From CAZRUA01 sp964603125 (lineage in GTDB: Bacteria; Bacteroidota; Bacteroidia; B-17B0; Aurantibacillaceae), in NCBI GenBank assembly GCA_964603125.1, contig CAZRUA010000003.1, positions 13,285-77,284 of the forward strand: a stretch of DNA of 64,000 nt. Direction: 5' to 3'. A program made the position numbers and the translations under genes. Below the pieces are notes generated by a model. That model did not search any database, had not been told where the DNA came from, and was given only the letters and a program-made list of their open reading frames with translations. This document shows positions 45,498 to 53,287 of this stretch, piece after piece. How positions within the stretch are numbered: the stretch's first letter is position 1; every line of letters starts with the position of its first letter.

Positions 45498-46190
45498 TCA
45501 TTTCTTCATTAGTTTTATCCATATTATACAGTCCAATATTTTGTTGGGAACTTTGGTTGTGTCCGTCTCGATATTACTTGCCCAATAAAGTTCTTTTGGT
45601 GATGTGAAGAAAAGTTTTTCAATTGAAACCTTATTAACTTTAATAGAATAAGGATTAAATAAACTATCGAGATCGCTGCCTAATTTGGATTCTTTTAAGA
45701 ATTGTTCAACAAGCTTATAACTTTGAAGTTTATCACTTATTCCAAATTTTTGGTGATACTGGTTTGTTACTTCAATAGCCAAGTCTCCATTTAAAACAAG
45801 TCGTCCAAAGTTAATCGCTCTTAGGGAGTCGAAGCTAAATTCACTTGCAGCTTTGGGCAAAATAATTTTTAACTCTTTAAGTCTTTGTGCGTAAGTCATT
45901 GAAGCCTTTGAATAGGGAATATTTAAGTCAATACCAATAGCGCCATCATTTTTAGATTCAGTAAAAATACAAGTGTAATCAGAAGTATCTTTGTTGATTA
46001 TTACAAAATATCCAATCGCTCTTTTTCTGTATGCAGCACCTGCAATTTCGTTTGTGATGGTTTTACTTCCAACAACCGTGTCGATTGTCTCGGTGTTTTC
46101 ATTTGGTTTTTTTACAGAGGAATTCTCTTGCTTGTTGAAACAACTTGTCAGAATTAATGCGAAAAGCCCGAGTAATATTTTAATGTTCAT
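45498..46190 (-). CDS. Lipoprotein of unknown function, last gene of a four-gene operon
   Basis: A 230-residue lipoprotein (signal with lipobox LTSC, Cys17) followed by a Ser/Asn/Lys-rich linker and a globular domain (AAYRKRAIGYFVIINKDTSDYTCIFTESKNDGAIGIDLNIPYSKASMTYAQRLKELKIILPKAASEFSFDSLRAINFGRL). No family recognised. It begins 12 bases after the 98-residue gene's stop. It is the only exported product of the cluster. Confidence 0.65.
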   Translation of the reverse strand: MNIKILLGLFALILTSCFNKQENSSVKKPNENTETIDTVVGSKTITNEIAGAAYRKRAIGYFVIINKDTSDYTCIFTESKNDGAIGIDLNIPYSKASMTYAQRLKELKIILPKAASEFSFDSLRAINFGRLVLNGDLAIEVTNQYHQKFGISDKLQSYKLVEQFLKESKLGSDLDSLFNPYSIKVNKVSIEKLFFTSPKELYWASNIETDTTKVPNKILDCIIWIKLMKK

Positions 46191-46202
46191 GTTATTCTAA
46201 TT

Positions 46203-46499
46203 TTATTCTTCCTCGATTTCTTCTTCAAAGGAAGAAATTGTCCAAGGTTTGTTTTTCTCTTCTCTTTCAGCTCGATACCCTTCATCTATATGCAAAACTT
46301 CCTTTATGGTTTTGTCAACACTTAAAATATCTTCAAGTGAAACCAACATAGCATTTTCACCTGCGTTTGTTGAGTCAGCATCAAAAAACTGCCAATAGCC
46401 ATCATTGTCATGTGTAACTCTAACAATGTTCATTTTGTTAATCATTACGTTTTTTGTAGTAAATACTACTTGGTTCATGTCTAGATTTTGGGGCTCCAT
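46203..46499 (-). CDS. Small acidic protein with VTHDNDGYWQF motif
   Basis: A 98-residue acidic protein ending in FEEEIEEE. The phrase VTHDNDGYWQFFDAD followed by AMLVSLEDIL...LHIDEGYRAERE recalls a family of small stand-alone proteins with V-x-H-D-x-D-G-x-W-Q-F, some seen near toxin/immunity loci; this is from memory and uncertain. It overlaps the zinc-ribbon gene by one base. Confidence 0.6.
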   Translation of the reverse strand: MEPQNLDMNQVVFTTKNVMINKMNIVRVTHDNDGYWQFFDADSTNAGENAMLVSLEDILSVDKTIKEVLHIDEGYRAEREEKNKPWTISSFEEEIEEE

Positions 46500-46840
46500 T
46501 ATTTATCTATAGATAGGTCGTATGCTTGGTTCTTATATTTTAAAACGAATTCTTTTGCTTCGTTCATTGTTGTTGGGTAATCAACATAGTTTTCTTTTGA
46601 AACAATGCCACTTTTTTTATTTATTTCTTTGTAAACGTGTTGATAGATAAAACCGTTATCTTTCAAAAACTCTACAACTTTCCATTTCTTTATATCGTCT
46701 TTTATTGGAGGTTTAAACTTATGATTGAAAATGGCAGTCTTTCCGCCGCATTGAGGGCAAGTCATATTAGATAAAGTTGATGCATCAGTTTGAAGGCTAA
46801 ATGCTTTCTTACAATTAAAACAAACTTTTTTATTACCCAT
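46499..46840 (-). CDS. Zinc-ribbon-containing small protein
   Basis: A 113-residue protein with an N-terminal four-cysteine zinc ribbon: VCFNCKK at about residues 5-11 and MTCPQCGGK around 33-41. A basic alpha/beta segment follows (WKVVEFLKDNGFIYQHVYKEINKKSGIVSKENYVDYPTTMNEAKEFVLKYKNQA). Partner or nucleic acid binding is possible but unproven. It shares single-base overlaps with both neighbours, so it is translationally coupled in the operon. Confidence 0.65.
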   Translation of the reverse strand: MGNKKVCFNCKKAFSLQTDASTLSNMTCPQCGGKTAIFNHKFKPPIKDDIKKWKVVEFLKDNGFIYQHVYKEINKKSGIVSKENYVDYPTTMNEAKEFVLKYKNQAYDLSIDK

Positions 46841-47091
46841 TAATTAAATATTTTCTCGAAGTTAGTATTAAACTCTATTATATCTATATATGACTTGTCT
46901 GGAATAATATCAAACATCGTTTCCTCAGTAATTAAGCTTAAGCCAATTTCGTTACCATAAATTTGTATTACATAGAACTTGTCATTAATAAATATGTCAA
47001 TCATTACTGCTCCCGATTCGAAGTTATGAATCTCATATTTAACTTTAGCTAAGTCAAGTCGATTAATTACATCTGGAATTATTTTTTTCAT
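46840..47091 (-). CDS. Small protein of unknown function, first gene of the operon
   Basis: An 83-residue protein, alternating strands and helices (VINRLDLAKVKYEIHNFESGAVMIDIFINDKFYVIQIYGNEIGLSLITEE), reminiscent in style of small immunity proteins but without a recognised family. It overlaps the next gene by one base. A candidate minus-strand promoter lies about 95 bases upstream. Confidence 0.6.
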   Translation of the reverse strand: MKKIIPDVINRLDLAKVKYEIHNFESGAVMIDIFINDKFYVIQIYGNEIGLSLITEETMFDIIPDKSYIDIIEFNTNFEKIFN

Positions 47092-47186
47092 TAAAGTTTC
47101 TCCGCAGTGATTATTGATTAGATCTTACGTATTTAATTTATGTTTGTTTTGAAGTAATGCCTGACGCAACCTGCAAAGGCTCATAA

Positions 47187-47216
47187 CAAAGATAAAATGT
47201 TTCTGTTCGTTTGCAA
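47187..47216 (-). promoter_or_regulatory. Candidate promoter for the four-gene orphan operon
   Basis: On the minus strand TTG (complement of 47214-47216), a 19-base gap and TATCTTTG (complement of 47187-47194). It predicts a leader of about 90 bases before the first gene. Confidence 0.45.
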
Positions 47217-47347
47217 TTTAAAGGGGGCTGAATTTATAAGCTAGTTTAAAAAGATGTTATTGCCATTATTCTTTACTACATAAGTTTCTTTTCAATTACG
47301 ACATTTATAAGTGTAAATTATCTTTGTACTTTAAATTTAATAAATAA

Positions 47348-47398
47348 ATGTATTATGAGTTTTTAAACTTTGAACTAGAAATAGATGACTTTGTTTAG
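47348..47398 (+). pseudogene. Possible truncated gene start (16 codons)
   Basis: ATG at 47348 is preceded by an AT-rich leader (TTTAAATTTAATAAATAA) and a TATCTTTG box 22 bases upstream, the usual look of a gene start here, yet the frame (MYYEFLNFELEIDDFV) stops after 16 codons. Either a remnant of a deleted gene or chance. Confidence 0.25.
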
Positions 47399-47425
47399 CA
47401 ACAACTTAAAACTACTTCCGCAATT

Positions 47426-48481
47426 CTATCGAATAATAGTAACTGTGCCTTTAAATTTACCTTTATCGGTGCGGGTATCTAATATGTAAAAGTATGTACC
47501 TGCTGGTAATTCGTTACCAAGGTATTTGCCATCCCAATCGTTAGCGTAATTATTTTTAGTGTAAACTAATTGTCCGTAACGGTTATAAATTTCTAATTTA
47601 TTGTCGGGATACTTGCCTAAATTACCAATGTAATAGGTATCGTTGTTTTGGTCGCCGTTAGGGGTAAAGGTATTGTAAAAATATAAATCAGCATTTTCAA
47701 TTACTGTAACTGTAACTGCATCATACGAAACACAGCCTATAGCATCAACTGTCGATAGGTAATAGGTTTGCGTTGAGGTTGGGTAAACGTCGGGATTTGC
47801 TGTGTTTTGATGTTGAATGTTAGTAAATGGTCCCCAATAATAAGTTGTTCCTCCTGAGCCGTGAAGTGTAATTGTACTTCCTTCTAAAATGGTTGTATCA
47901 TTCCCTGCATCAGCAATAGGTGCATTAACGGTTACAGTTACTGCGCTGGTTTGTGAACCACAAGTTGGGCTTGTTACGGTTAAACTATAAACAGTTGTAA
48001 CAGTTGGTGTGGCAATGGGATTAGCGCTAGTAGGGTTACTTAAATTATCAACTGGCGACCAAGAGTAGGTGAAGCTTCCAGTAACAGTAGCTCCATTTCC
48101 TAATTGAGCGTTATTACTTGAAATACATACCGCAGTGTCATGCCCCGCATTAATGCTGTTGATGGGGTTTAAGGTTAAAGTAACCTGTGATGTAGTGGTG
48201 TTATCGTTGCCATCTTTAACCACAACCGAGTAAGTAATAGTTTGGTTTACGGTTGCCGTTGGATTAGCGCTCGTTGTGCTGTTTAAACCAGTTGCTGGTG
48301 TCCAAGTGTATTGGTAAGGAGGGTTGCCTCCAGCAGCAGTAGGTGTTCCTCCAATGGTATGTGTTCCGTTTGGGCAAACAGTGGCTGCAGCACCTGCATT
48401 AGCCACTAATGGTGGCGTAACTACTTGTGCTTTTACAGCTACAAAACAAAAAAGGAATAATATGTTTGTAAGAAGTCTCAA
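47426..48481 (-). CDS. Gliding-motility-type (T9SS type B) C-terminal domain protein
   Basis: A 351-residue exported protein (signal peptide ending AVKAQ) with about three PKD/SprB-like repeats (NAGAAATVCPNGTHTIGGTPTAAGG ... PYQYTWTPATGL; NAGHDTAVC...SYSWSP; ADAGNDTTILEGS). A CHU_C type B tail follows: LYFYNTFTPNGDQNNDTYYIGNLGKYPDNKLEIYNRYGQLVYTKNNYANDWDGKYLGNELPAGTYFYIL. Such tails direct secretion through the T9SS and surface attachment. It follows the phosphodiesterase-like gene by 56 bases. Confidence 0.9.
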   Translation of the reverse strand: MRLLTNILFLFCFVAVKAQVVTPPLVANAGAAATVCPNGTHTIGGTPTAAGGNPPYQYTWTPATGLNSTTSANPTATVNQTITYSVVVKDGNDNTTTSQVTLTLNPINSINAGHDTAVCISSNNAQLGNGATVTGSFTYSWSPVDNLSNPTSANPIATPTVTTVYSLTVTSPTCGSQTSAVTVTVNAPIADAGNDTTILEGSTITLHGSGGTTYYWGPFTNIQHQNTANPDVYPTSTQTYYLSTVDAIGCVSYDAVTVTVIENADLYFYNTFTPNGDQNNDTYYIGNLGKYPDNKLEIYNRYGQLVYTKNNYANDWDGKYLGNELPAGTYFYILDTRTDKGKFKGTVTIIR

Positions 48482-48537
48482 TTTCTTAGTTCTTAAAATT
48501 CAAAAATACAATTTTATACGGATTTTGTGAAATAAAC

Positions 48538-49491
48538 TTAATAAGGTTTAATGAGTACCTCGGAAATGATTTTGCCCTTACTATAGCTGGCATTAAGTTC
48601 ATAAAGTTCGCTAAGGGTTTTGTGTAAATCAATTTGTTCGTAGTTGTTTGTAATAATGGCATTTCTTTTAATATCAGGCCCAGCCATAAATAAATTAATG
48701 TGTTTACAGCCATCACAGTTATCGCCATGCGATATAAATCCATCAGCAATAGAGTTTGGATGTCGACCATGATCATTGGTAATTACAAAAGTGGTTTGGT
48801 TTTTATAAAACGGATCGTTCTGTAAAAAATTGTATATCTCATAAGCATATTTATCACCGTTTTTTATTCCGTTTAAGTAAGCGGTCCAATCGTTGGCATG
48901 TGCCGAATAGTCCGGGTCTCTAAAAGCAACAAATAAAAATTCGGGATGCTCGTTTTGCAACACTTCAAAGGTTTTTTTGTAGGTAATGGTATCGTGTCGG
49001 TATCCTGTTCCTAGGCCGCTTATGCCACAATCAACTTGTGGGGTATAGGCATTTTGCCACTCGGGTTGAAGGCAGGTTTTAAAAATTTCGAGTTTATCTT
49101 TACTGGTTATTAACCAAGATGTATGACTGTCTTTTTTTGTTTTTTGCAAAAAGCATTGAGCTAAACTAGGGTAGGTAGCTAATTGAGTTCCGTTGTTTAC
49201 CAAGCTTTCGTAATTACCAGTGAGTATGGCGCAATGCCCAGGATTGGTAAAAGTGCTTCCTAAGTTTTGGAAATTAGTAAACAAGCTACCTTGCGATTTT
49301 AAATAATTGTGCAAATAGGGTTGATATTGATGCGAAGGGTCTCCCCAGGTTTCTTCCCAGCGTGGACCATCAATTAAAACAATAACTAATTTATTGGCTC
49401 TGTATTTGGTTACTTCAATATCTTTCTTGCACGAAAAAATAAATAGCAGTAATGCTATACTTAAACTTGCTATGTTTTTTGTTTTCAGCAT
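48538..49491 (-). CDS. Alkaline-phosphatase-superfamily (phosphodiesterase-like) lipoprotein
   Basis: A 317-residue lipoprotein (lipobox IFSC). Superfamily motifs are KLVIVLIDGPRWEETWG (metal Asp), FTNPGHCAILTGNYE (Thr in the nucleophile position), FRDPDYSAHANDW (metal Asp and His) and FVITNDHGRHPN (metal Asp and His). The arrangement resembles nucleotide pyrophosphatase/phosphodiesterase and phosphoglycerate mutase-like enzymes. Substrate unknown. A CDGCKH segment is an odd addition. It overlaps the upstream lipoprotein gene by one base and is in a unit with hutI. Confidence 0.85.
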   Translation of the reverse strand: MLKTKNIASLSIALLLFIFSCKKDIEVTKYRANKLVIVLIDGPRWEETWGDPSHQYQPYLHNYLKSQGSLFTNFQNLGSTFTNPGHCAILTGNYESLVNNGTQLATYPSLAQCFLQKTKKDSHTSWLITSKDKLEIFKTCLQPEWQNAYTPQVDCGISGLGTGYRHDTITYKKTFEVLQNEHPEFLFVAFRDPDYSAHANDWTAYLNGIKNGDKYAYEIYNFLQNDPFYKNQTTFVITNDHGRHPNSIADGFISHGDNCDGCKHINLFMAGPDIKRNAIITNNYEQIDLHKTLSELYELNASYSKGKIISEVLIKPY

Positions 49492-50036
49492 TATTGTGCC
49501 AGAGTTCCTGGCTTCGCTTTAAATTCGGGAGCTATGGGTGCAGGCCAAATAAAATTCGCGTTTAGGTCAGGCACCATTTGTTTTATGTCGTCTCTGGTGT
49601 TTTGCGCAATGTCAATGAATTGCCATGTTTTTCCCTCATCGGTTGATATGCAAAGTAAATTACTTTTAACAATCATACTGCCATTGTTTAGTTCCATCAC
49701 CATGTTTTGTTCTACAATAGCTTGTATGTTTTTTTCGCTAATTAAAAATTGTGATGCATCTTTATTGCTCAACTCTTTTAGTTGGTAACCATCTTTTATC
49801 ATTTTATCAATATCAGTTTCTAAGCCTTTTACCATTTCTTCTTTACCACCAGCTTTACTATGAATAGAAGGGTGCATAAAATCAACAAATGTTTTAAAAT
49901 CCTTTTTAGCAAAAGCGGCTTGCATTTTATCACAGCTAGCTTTTAGATTTTTCTTTGCTTCAACTTGGTCAATTGTTTTTGAGCAAGAAGCTAATATTAC
50001 TAAACTTAAGACAAGGAAAAGTGATTTAAAATTCAT
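49491..50036 (-). CDS. Small lipoprotein, NTF2/SnoaL-like
   Basis: A 181-residue lipoprotein (lipobox LASC). The segment LKASCDKMQAAFAKKDFKTFVDFMHPSIHSKAGGKEEMVKGLETDIDKMIKDG ... LCISTDEGKTWQFIDIAQNTRDDI has the spacing of a SnoaL/DUF4440 cone-fold domain, where a helix holding 'AFAKKDFKTFVDFMHP' caps the barrel. Ligand unknown. It lies 8 bases downstream of hutI and overlaps the phosphodiesterase-like gene by one base. Confidence 0.75.
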   Translation of the reverse strand: MNFKSLFLVLSLVILASCSKTIDQVEAKKNLKASCDKMQAAFAKKDFKTFVDFMHPSIHSKAGGKEEMVKGLETDIDKMIKDGYQLKELSNKDASQFLISEKNIQAIVEQNMVMELNNGSMIVKSNLLCISTDEGKTWQFIDIAQNTRDDIKQMVPDLNANFIWPAPIAPEFKAKPGTLAQ

Positions 50037-50044
50037 GATTTGTT

Positions 50045-51292
50045 TTATTGTTTAATTCCGTTAATGTAAACGCTTTCAATGCAATTCATACCAAAGGAAT
50101 AAGGTATAAATGCTAAGGTAGGTATTTCTTTTGTGATAAAAAAGTTTGCTCGTTTGCCAATGCTTATGCTACCAACTTCATTTTGTACTTGCATGGCATA
50201 GGCTGTATTTAAAGTAGTAGCATTAATACATTCGTTAGGTGTCATTTTATAATGCACACAAGCAATGGATTGCATAAAACTCATGTTTCCGCTTGGACTG
50301 CTGCCTGGGTTAAAATCGCTTGCAATGGCTAAGGGTAAACCTGCATCAATCATTTGGCGCGCTGGCGGATTGGGTAAGCTTAAAAAGAAGGCAGCTCCAG
50401 GTAAAATGGTTGGCATGGTATTGCTTCCTTTTAATGCTTCAATTTCTTTTTCGGTAACGTATTCTAAATGGTCAACACTTATAGCGCCGCATTTTACACC
50501 CGCTATTACTCCACCAAAATTGCTTAGCTGTTCGGCATGTACTTTCGGTACCAAGCCATGTTTTATACCTGCGTTTAAAATACTTACAGTTTCTTCTGGA
50601 CTAAAATAATTTTGTTCGCAAAATACATCAATAAAATCTGCAAGCTTTTCGTTAGCAATAGCAGGCAACATCTCATTAATAATTAAATCAATATAACCTT
50701 GCTTATTGTTTTTGTAATCTACCGGAAATGCATGCGCACCCAAAAAAGTTGCTTTGATAGGAATAGCACAATGTTCTTTTAAACGTTTGATTACTTGTAG
50801 CATTTTTAGTTCGGCTTCAACACTTAAGCCGTAGCCGCTTTTAATTTCAAGCGCACCTGTTCCAAGTTGAATTACGTCTTTAATACGATTTAAAGCTGCT
50901 TCAAATAATTCGTCTTCGCTGGCATTGGCCAATTTTTTAGCTGAGTTTAAAATGCCACCGCCACGTGCCGCAATCTCTTCATAAGTCAATCCTTTAATTC
51001 TATCTTCAAATTCGGCTTCTCGGCTACCAGCATATACAATGTGTGTGTGACTATCAACATAGCATGGCAATACGTATTTGTTTTGAGCATCAATAATTTC
51101 AAGGTTTTTCCAATCTGTTATTCCTGGAAATTCATCCATGCTGCCATAGTCTAAAATAATTCCGTCCTCTATTGCCAACCAAGCATTTTCAATGCAAGGT
51201 AAATTTTCCATGTCGGCACCCAATACTTTTGTTACGGCTGTATCTCTAGCTTGTACTAGGCTTTTTATGTTTTTTATAAGAAGTTTTTGCAT
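50045..51292 (-). CDS. hutI: Imidazolonepropionase
   Basis: A 415-residue amidohydrolase. Signatures are LPCYVDSHTHIVYAGSREAEFEDRIKGLTYEEIAARGGGILNSAKKL (metal-binding HxH and the substrate loop), GTGALEIKSGYGLSVEAELKML, FCEQNYFSPEETVSIL, KVHAEQLSNFGG, SVDHLEYV and AIASDFNPGSSPSGNMSFMQSIACV. It hydrolyses imidazolone-5-propionate to N-formimidoyl-glutamate in histidine degradation. Other hut genes are not in the window. It is the first gene of a leftward unit with two lipoproteins. Confidence 0.95.
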   Translation of the reverse strand: MQKLLIKNIKSLVQARDTAVTKVLGADMENLPCIENAWLAIEDGIILDYGSMDEFPGITDWKNLEIIDAQNKYVLPCYVDSHTHIVYAGSREAEFEDRIKGLTYEEIAARGGGILNSAKKLANASEDELFEAALNRIKDVIQLGTGALEIKSGYGLSVEAELKMLQVIKRLKEHCAIPIKATFLGAHAFPVDYKNNKQGYIDLIINEMLPAIANEKLADFIDVFCEQNYFSPEETVSILNAGIKHGLVPKVHAEQLSNFGGVIAGVKCGAISVDHLEYVTEKEIEALKGSNTMPTILPGAAFFLSLPNPPARQMIDAGLPLAIASDFNPGSSPSGNMSFMQSIACVHYKMTPNECINATTLNTAYAMQVQNEVGSISIGKRANFFITKEIPTLAFIPYSFGMNCIESVYINGIKQ

Positions 51293-51302
51293 GTGTAATA
51301 AA

Positions 51303-51332
51303 TTGTAAATATAAAACTAATACTTATATTTG
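51303..51332 (+). promoter_or_regulatory. Candidate promoter for the RDD-family gene
   Basis: TTG at 51303-51305, a 19-base gap and TATATTTG at 51325-51332, 23 bases before the ATG at 51356. Confidence 0.5.
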
Positions 51333-51355
51333 TTAGTATAGCTAAACTTTAAAGT

Positions 51356-51961
51356 ATGGATAGAATTAAGATTACAGAAATGAAAGAGAAGTTTGAAACT
51401 ACTCGAACCAAAGTTGGGGCAGATGGTCAAAAGTTTCAAGAGAAATATATTAGCACAAAATTGGTTGATATACCCTTGGTAAAAGGCTGGGCAAGATTTG
51501 GCCATTATATGATAGATTTTGTTATTTGTCAAATTGTATTGGCTTTTATTGCAGGTGCAATTTTGGGAGTTATACTTGTTGTTACCAAAGTTGAATTTGA
51601 TGAAGAACAATGGGATTTATATGCACGATTATTTACTTGGTTGGTTTTAATACCTTTTTATTACTTTATAAGTGAAGCTACAATGCAAAGAACGATAGGC
51701 AAATTTGCTACTGGAGCTATTGTAGTGAATGAGTATGGCGAGAAGCCAAGTTTGGGTCAGTTATTAGGAAGATCATATGCTCGAATTATTCCTTTCGAGG
51801 CTTTCTCTTGTTTGTCGGATAGGGGTTGGCATGATTCAGCGAGTAATACCTTTGTTGTAAAAAAGGCTGAAATGGAGAGAATCATACAAGCTTATAAGGA
51901 AATGGAAATGAGTAATTTTCAGGACGAACTGCAAAAAATGAAAGCAGAAGGGAAGATTTAA
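51356..51961 (+). CDS. RDD-family membrane protein
   Basis: A 201-residue protein with two clear hydrophobic helices (FVICQIVLAFIAGAILGVILVV and WLVLIPFYYFISEA) and the RDD-like phrases GWARFGHYMIDFVI and TIGKFATGAIVVNEYGEKPSLGQLLGRSYARIIPFEAFS. The family's Arg-Asp-Asp motif is only partly kept (RFGHYMIDF). Transport function is suggested in some members but unproven here. It is transcribed divergently from hutI. Confidence 0.85.
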   Translation: MDRIKITEMKEKFETTRTKVGADGQKFQEKYISTKLVDIPLVKGWARFGHYMIDFVICQIVLAFIAGAILGVILVVTKVEFDEEQWDLYARLFTWLVLIPFYYFISEATMQRTIGKFATGAIVVNEYGEKPSLGQLLGRSYARIIPFEAFSCLSDRGWHDSASNTFVVKKAEMERIIQAYKEMEMSNFQDELQKMKAEGKI

Positions 51962-52132
51962 ACTTTTCGCTAAATAATGAGCATATTGGGAAGAAGGGGC
52001 TTCAATACTTTGTCAGGCTTTTAAATTGATTAAATTGAGGTAAAGTTAAAAATCCTTAAAAACTCCATTGGCATCTTTATTGCTATGCTTTTTGCGTTAT
52101 TTTTTTTTGTATTTTTACTTAATAAATCCATT

Positions 52133-52795
52133 ATGCGTAAATTATTATTTATAGGAATTCTTGCTGTTGCAACAGTTTCTTTTTTCGCTTTTTCTAAAGC
52201 CGATGTTAAAGTTGCTAAAGTTGATGATACCCATTTGGTGAAATGGATAACATTTGAAGAGGCATGTAAACAAGCTCATTTAAAACCAAAACCTATTTTG
52301 GTGGATGTTTACACTACTTGGTGTGGTCCGTGTAAAATGATGACTGCTCAAACTTTTGGTAACCCCGAAATTGCTAAATACCTTAATGAAAACTATTACT
52401 GCGTTAAGTTTGATGCAGAAACTCGTGATACTGTTAGGTTTACGCGTTATGTAATGGATACTGTAAAGAACGAAAAAGGTATTGCGGTTGTCGACAAAAA
52501 AACAAAGCAAGTTAAATTAAAGGAAACTAAAAAAGAGTGGGTGTTTGAAAACAAAAACCCACACGGAGCTCAGCGCCCACCTCATGATTTTGCTATCAGT
52601 ATTTTAAATGGTCAGTTATCTTATCCATCATTGGTTTTTTTAACGGCTAATACCGAAATGTTAACTACCATAAAAGGTTTTCATCCACCAGCTCAGTTCG
52701 AACCTTATATGCGTTATTTTGGCTCGGGAGCATGGAAAACAACGAAGTATGAAGATTATCAAAAAGACTTTAAATCGGAGTTGACAAACAAATAA
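52133..52795 (+). CDS. Thioredoxin-family protein, exported
   Basis: A 220-residue protein from ATG 52133, which gives a proper signal peptide or anchor (MRKLLFIGILAVATVSFFAF); an in-frame ATG at 52085 is possible. The active site is TWCGPCKMMTAQTFGNPEIAKYLNENYYCVKFDAETRD, like DUF255/thioredoxin_7 or DsbD-C-terminal-type domains, with an intact WCGPC (about residues 63-67). A basic insertion (VDKKTKQVKLKETKKEWVFENKNPHGAQRPP) precedes the last strands. Periplasmic disulfide reductase activity is inferred. Confidence 0.87.
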   Translation: MRKLLFIGILAVATVSFFAFSKADVKVAKVDDTHLVKWITFEEACKQAHLKPKPILVDVYTTWCGPCKMMTAQTFGNPEIAKYLNENYYCVKFDAETRDTVRFTRYVMDTVKNEKGIAVVDKKTKQVKLKETKKEWVFENKNPHGAQRPPHDFAISILNGQLSYPSLVFLTANTEMLTTIKGFHPPAQFEPYMRYFGSGAWKTTKYEDYQKDFKSELTNK

Positions 52796-52814
52796 TGCTT
52801 ATTGTATAAGCATT
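52794..52814 (+). terminator. Hairpin after the thioredoxin-like gene (weak terminator)
   Basis: A perfect 9-base stem AATGCTTAT / ATAAGCATT with a 3-base loop overlaps the stop codon. No T-run follows, so termination is doubtful; it may protect the transcript end. Confidence 0.4.
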
Positions 52815-52875
52815 ATTGGATAAACTATAATGACGACTGAAACTTCGCACTAGCGAATGACTAAAAATACAAATT

Positions 52876-53253
52876 ATGAATCTTAAGGACAAGATACTTA
52901 CTATTCTTGAAACACAAAATCACACCTACGCTCAGTTAGCTGAGCACCTTAGTTTAACCGAAAAGGAGTTAGACGACGCCTTGGAGACCAGAAGGTTAGA
53001 GGTTAGAACGCTGGAGTTAATTTCAAAAGAACTACGTATTTCCTTGTATAGTTTCTTTCGCGAAAAGGATTATCAATTGGTAGGAGATGATACAGAATCA
53101 TTTTACAATGTAAATATTTGGAGTAAAGATGAGTTACGTTACCGAACCGAAATTCAAATGCTAAAGGATGAGGTGAAGAAACTAAACAACGAACTTATTA
53201 AAAAAGATATTTTGATTGAGGCGCTGGAAGGACAATTAAAAGGACCGAAATAA
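52876..53253 (+). CDS. HTH-like protein with C-terminal coiled coil
   Basis: A 125-residue cytoplasmic protein. Residues about 5-65 (KILTILETQNHTYAQLAEHLSLTEKELDDALETRRLEVRTLELISKELRISLYSFF) read like an XRE-type helix-turn-helix with a degenerate recognition helix. Residues 85-122 form a coiled coil (RTEIQMLKDEVKKLNNELIKKDILIEALEGQL). It is probably a dimeric DNA-binding protein; its target is unknown. It lies 34 bases upstream of the DUF2339 gene and may regulate that pair. Confidence 0.75.
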   Translation: MNLKDKILTILETQNHTYAQLAEHLSLTEKELDDALETRRLEVRTLELISKELRISLYSFFREKDYQLVGDDTESFYNVNIWSKDELRYRTEIQMLKDEVKKLNNELIKKDILIEALEGQLKGPK

Positions 53254-53287
53254 TTGTTTCGGTTTATTGTTACACTAAAATCAATGC

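Larger units (their letters stand above)
47092..47425. other. Gap of 334 bases with one promoter and a possible gene remnant
   Basis: No full gene. It contains the candidate minus-strand promoter at 47187-47216, a plus-strand TATCTTTG box at 47319-47326, and a 16-codon plus-strand frame at 47348-47398 in a typical start context. Confidence 0.6.

Noticed and set aside
48486..48776. A 96-residue minus-strand frame
   Set aside because: It lies inside the phosphodiesterase-like gene in another frame and shows no motif.
51317..51610. A 97-residue minus-strand frame
   Set aside because: It is antisense to the RDD-family gene and has Asn/Cys-rich composition.
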